Under the pieces are notes generated by a model, which saw only the letters and a list, made by a program, of their open reading frames with translations, searched no databases and was not told the origin of the DNA. Source: Bacteroides sp. (GTDB lineage Bacteria; Bacteroidota; Bacteroidia; Bacteroidales; Bacteroidaceae). From it: a DNA stretch of 16,190 nt. Made by a program: the position numbers and the translations under genes. Shown here piece after piece: positions 13,736 to 16,190 of the stretch (its first letter is position 1; the number at the start of each line of letters is the position of its first letter). The stretch lies in contig DXOJ01000199.1 of assembly GCA_019412865.1 (NCBI GenBank), forward strand, positions 1 to 16,190. Reading direction: 5' to 3'.

Positions 13736-16190
13736 ATGCACAACATTGCTAAAACCTTTTTTCCGATTTTATTATTACTTTTTGCTGCAGTAGTGACAGC
13801 ACAAAATGAGAAGAACAATGTCGGAAATGCACAACGCATCTGGCTTGATTCTGAAATTGGTCATCAGGGTGACTACCAGTGGAAAATGATTAAAGCTGGA
13901 GATGCAACAGACCCCGGAGAAAAGATTTCATTATCCAATTATGCAACGGCAAATTGGATGCCGGCTATCGTTCCCGGAACAGTTCTAAATTCTTTGGTGT
14001 ATAACCAAAAATACCCGGATCCTTATTATGGAATCAATAATAAGATTGAATCTAGATTGATACCGGATATCTCTGAAACCGGACGTGACTTTTATACCTA
14101 CTGGTTTCGTACAGATTTTAGTGTTCCTCAATCATTCAAAGGGAAAACTGTCTGGTTGCAGTTGGATGGTATCAACTATCGGGCAGAAGTATGGGTGAAT
14201 GGTAACTTGTTGAGCACGATAAACGGCATGTTTATTCAGGATTATATTGATGTTACGGATTTTGTGAAAATTGGGGAAAGCAATGGATTGGCTATTAAGG
14301 TTTATCCGGTAGATGTTCCCGGAAGTGCGAAGCCTAAATCTTGGGGGGCAGCTGGTGAGTTCCATAATGGTGGAAATGGCAATATTGGTTTGAATACTAC
14401 CATGTTGATGACAGTAGGCTGGGACTTTACCTTTATGGACGGTATCCGTGACCGTAATACAGGTATATGGAAAAATATTTCTCTCTATGCTACAGGCAGA
14501 GTAGCATTGCGCCATCCTTTTGTTAAGTCTGAATTACGAAAACCCGATTATGATCAGGCTCGTGAGACTGTATCAGTAGAAATTATCAATCCATCAACCA
14601 GTAACCGGGTAATCAGTTGCAAGGTAAAGGGTGAAATTGTGGGTGAGAATATTACTTTCGAAAAGACTTTCCGACTGATGCGTGGAGAAGAAAAGATAGC
14701 TACCTTCTCTCCTGAAGAGTTTCCGCAACTTATCATCAACTCTCCAAAACTTTGGTGGCCTGTCAATAAAGGACCACAAAACTTATATGACCTAAAGCTG
14801 ACAGTGTCAATTGATGGTAAAGAATGTGATTCAGTGAAAACAAGATTTGGTATTCGAGAAATTGTTTCGGATAGAAAGACTCCAGATAAATCACGTGTCT
14901 TTTATGTGAATGGTAAACGATTGTTTATTCGTGGTACCAATTGGATACCGGAAGCAATGTTGAGAACTTCAGATGAACGTACTTATGCTGAATTGCGCTA
15001 CTCCCGTCAGTCCGGCGTCAACCTTTTAAGAATGTGGGGAGGTGGTATTGCAGAATCTGATTATTTCTTCCAGTTGTGTGATGAACTGGGGCTGTTGGTA
15101 TGGCAAGAATTCTGGATGACCGGTGACACTCGTCATCCACATGATAAGGCTCTCTATATGAGTAATGTGGAATCTACCGTAAAACGTATTCGTAATCATC
15201 CATCTTTGGCTTATTATGTTGCTTCTAATGAGAGTACAGAAGTTACGGGTACTCCTGAATTACTGAATAAACTGGATGGTACACGTGGATTCCAGATGCA
15301 GTCCGAATGTGAAGGAGTTCACGATGGCAGTCCTTACAAACAAGTAAATCCGATGCAACATTATGAAAATACGGCATCTCCCAGAGGAAGTCGTGTAGAT
15401 GGATTTAACCCGGAATATGGTGCGCCTACTCTTCCGACTGTGGAAATCCTTCGGGAAATGATGGATGAAAAAGACCTTTGGCCTATCAATAAGGAAGTAT
15501 GGGATTATCTGGATGGAAATGGTTTCCATTTGATGAGTACTATGTATACAGACTTGGTGAATAACTACGGAAAATCATCATCAATCGATGAGTTTGCGCA
15601 GAAAGGACAACTGCTGGGAGCAATTAATTCGAAGAGTATTTGGGAAGTATGGAACTATAATAAACTGGATTATGGTGATCGTTTCTGTTCCGGTCTCCTG
15701 TTCTGGTATCATAACTGCTCTATGCCTCAAGTAGCTTCCCGTATGTGGGACTGGTCTTTGGAACCGACAGCATCCCTTTATCATACTGCTAACTCTTTAG
15801 AACCATTACATGCACAGTTTGACTATCTGAAAAATACAGTGTCTGTAGTGAATGATTATTATCGTGAATTTAAGGATTATAAAGTGATAGCACAGGTTTA
15901 CGATATTAACAGCAAGAAAGTTTTTGAGGAATCAGCAGTGGTTAATCTACCCTCGGATGGAGTGGTAAACGATGCGTTGACTATTCGTTTCCCGGAAAAT
16001 ATATCTCAAGTTCACTTTATTAAACTGATTCTGAAAGATGAAAAGGGAAAAGATGTTTCTTCTAATTTCTATTGGCGTTCTAATGACAAATATGAAGGAA
16101 GCAAGACTTTGACCGGTCCGGCTGCTTCAGGTTTTGAAGATTTGAGTAAACTAAAACAGGCAAAAGTGAAACTTGCCTATAAAGTAAGAG
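13736..16190 (+). CDS. GH2 glycosidase (exo-beta-glucosaminidase / beta-mannosidase clade), 3' end outside window
   Basis: The frame stays open for 818 codons to the window end; an in-frame TAA at 13724 makes ATG 13736 the first start. Residues 1-22 are a type I signal peptide (cleavage VTA|QN), with no lipobox, so the enzyme is probably periplasmic. Residues about 30-250 form the GH2 sugar-binding jelly-roll, with YWFRTDFSVP and GWDF...GIRDRNTGIW at 228-245. An Ig-like domain follows to about 390. The TIM barrel begins near FIRGTNWIPE and carries LLRMWGGGI, then Glu499 in ASNEST (acid/base) and Glu560 in NPEYGAP (nucleophile). Residues from about 690 look like C-terminal Ig-like domains; perhaps 50-150 residues are missing. 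These signatures fit the branch holding exo-beta-D-glucosaminidases, beta-mannosidases and endo-beta-mannosidases rather than beta-galactosidases; exact substrate is not assignable. It likely belongs to the same PUL but to a separate transcript. Confidence 0.9.
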   Translation, partial: MHNIAKTFFPILLLLFAAVVTAQNEKNNVGNAQRIWLDSEIGHQGDYQWKMIKAGDATDPGEKISLSNYATANWMPAIVPGTVLNSLVYNQKYPDPYYGINNKIESRLIPDISETGRDFYTYWFRTDFSVPQSFKGKTVWLQLDGINYRAEVWVNGNLLSTINGMFIQDYIDVTDFVKIGESNGLAIKVYPVDVPGSAKPKSWGAAGEFHNGGNGNIGLNTTMLMTVGWDFTFMDGIRDRNTGIWKNISLYATGRVALRHPFVKSELRKPDYDQARETVSVEIINPSTSNRVISCKVKGEIVGENITFEKTFRLMRGEEKIATFSPEEFPQLIINSPKLWWPVNKGPQNLYDLKLTVSIDGKECDSVKTRFGIREIVSDRKTPDKSRVFYVNGKRLFIRGTNWIPEAMLRTSDERTYAELRYSRQSGVNLLRMWGGGIAESDYFFQLCDELGLLVWQEFWMTGDTRHPHDKALYMSNVESTVKRIRNHPSLAYYVASNESTEVTGTPELLNKLDGTRGFQMQSECEGVHDGSPYKQVNPMQHYENTASPRGSRVDGFNPEYGAPTLPTVEILREMMDEKDLWPINKEVWDYLDGNGFHLMSTMYTDLVNNYGKSSSIDEFAQKGQLLGAINSKSIWEVWNYNKLDYGDRFCSGLLFWYHNCSMPQVASRMWDWSLEPTASLYHTANSLEPLHAQFDYLKNTVSVVNDYYREFKDYKVIAQVYDINSKKVFEESAVVNLPSDGVVNDALTIRFPENISQVHFIKLILKDEKGKDVSSNFYWRSNDKYEGSKTLTGPAASGFEDLSKLKQAKVKLAYKVR

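Overview
The window looks like a stretch of a gut Bacteroides-type genome (phylum Bacteroidota). It carries a SusC/SusD pair, several lipoproteins with short signal peptides ending in Cys followed by acidic residues, almost no Shine-Dalgarno sequences, and same-strand operon packing. All supported genes are on the + strand. No regulator, transposase, tRNA, rRNA or CRISPR array was seen.

Positions 25-9643 form the core of a polysaccharide utilization locus (PUL). In order they encode a surface GH43 glycosidase behind two DUF1735-type domains, a TIG/IPT plus NHL-propeller lipoprotein (probable surface glycan-binding protein), a SusC TonB-dependent transporter, its SusD partner, and a DUF1735/DUF4361-type lipoprotein in the SusE position. 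Intergenic gaps are 72, 21, 11 and 20 bases, counting the SusC gene from its preferred start at 3400. A 13-bp hairpin (9661-9705) just after the fifth gene probably ends or attenuates this unit. The expected division of labour is that GH43 cuts the glycan at the surface, the binding lipoproteins and SusD capture the pieces, and SusC imports them.

Positions 9759-13405 encode two further lipoproteins of a different kind. The first has a fimbrillin/Mfa-like N-terminal half and a Cys-rich C-terminal domain resembling FISUMP-type modules. The second joins a fimbrillin-anchor-like N-terminal half to a complete endonuclease/exonuclease/phosphatase (EEP) domain. A surface-tethered EEP enzyme beside a PUL is the most unusual protein content here; it may remove phosphodiester groups from the glycan or act on extracellular DNA, but the substrate cannot be read from sequence.

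Positions 13406-13735 hold no gene but contain three consecutive stem-loops, the middle one a 17-bp stem, with elements spaced about 22 bp. A possible Bacteroides -7 element follows.

Positions 13736-16190 hold an incomplete GH2 glycosidase (exo-beta-glucosaminidase / beta-mannosidase / endo-beta-mannosidase clade) with a type I signal peptide and both catalytic glutamates. Its 3' end lies outside the window. It is probably a periplasmic enzyme that finishes degradation of imported oligosaccharides. The target glycan is unknown; GH43 plus GH2 plus EEP suggests something branched or decorated.
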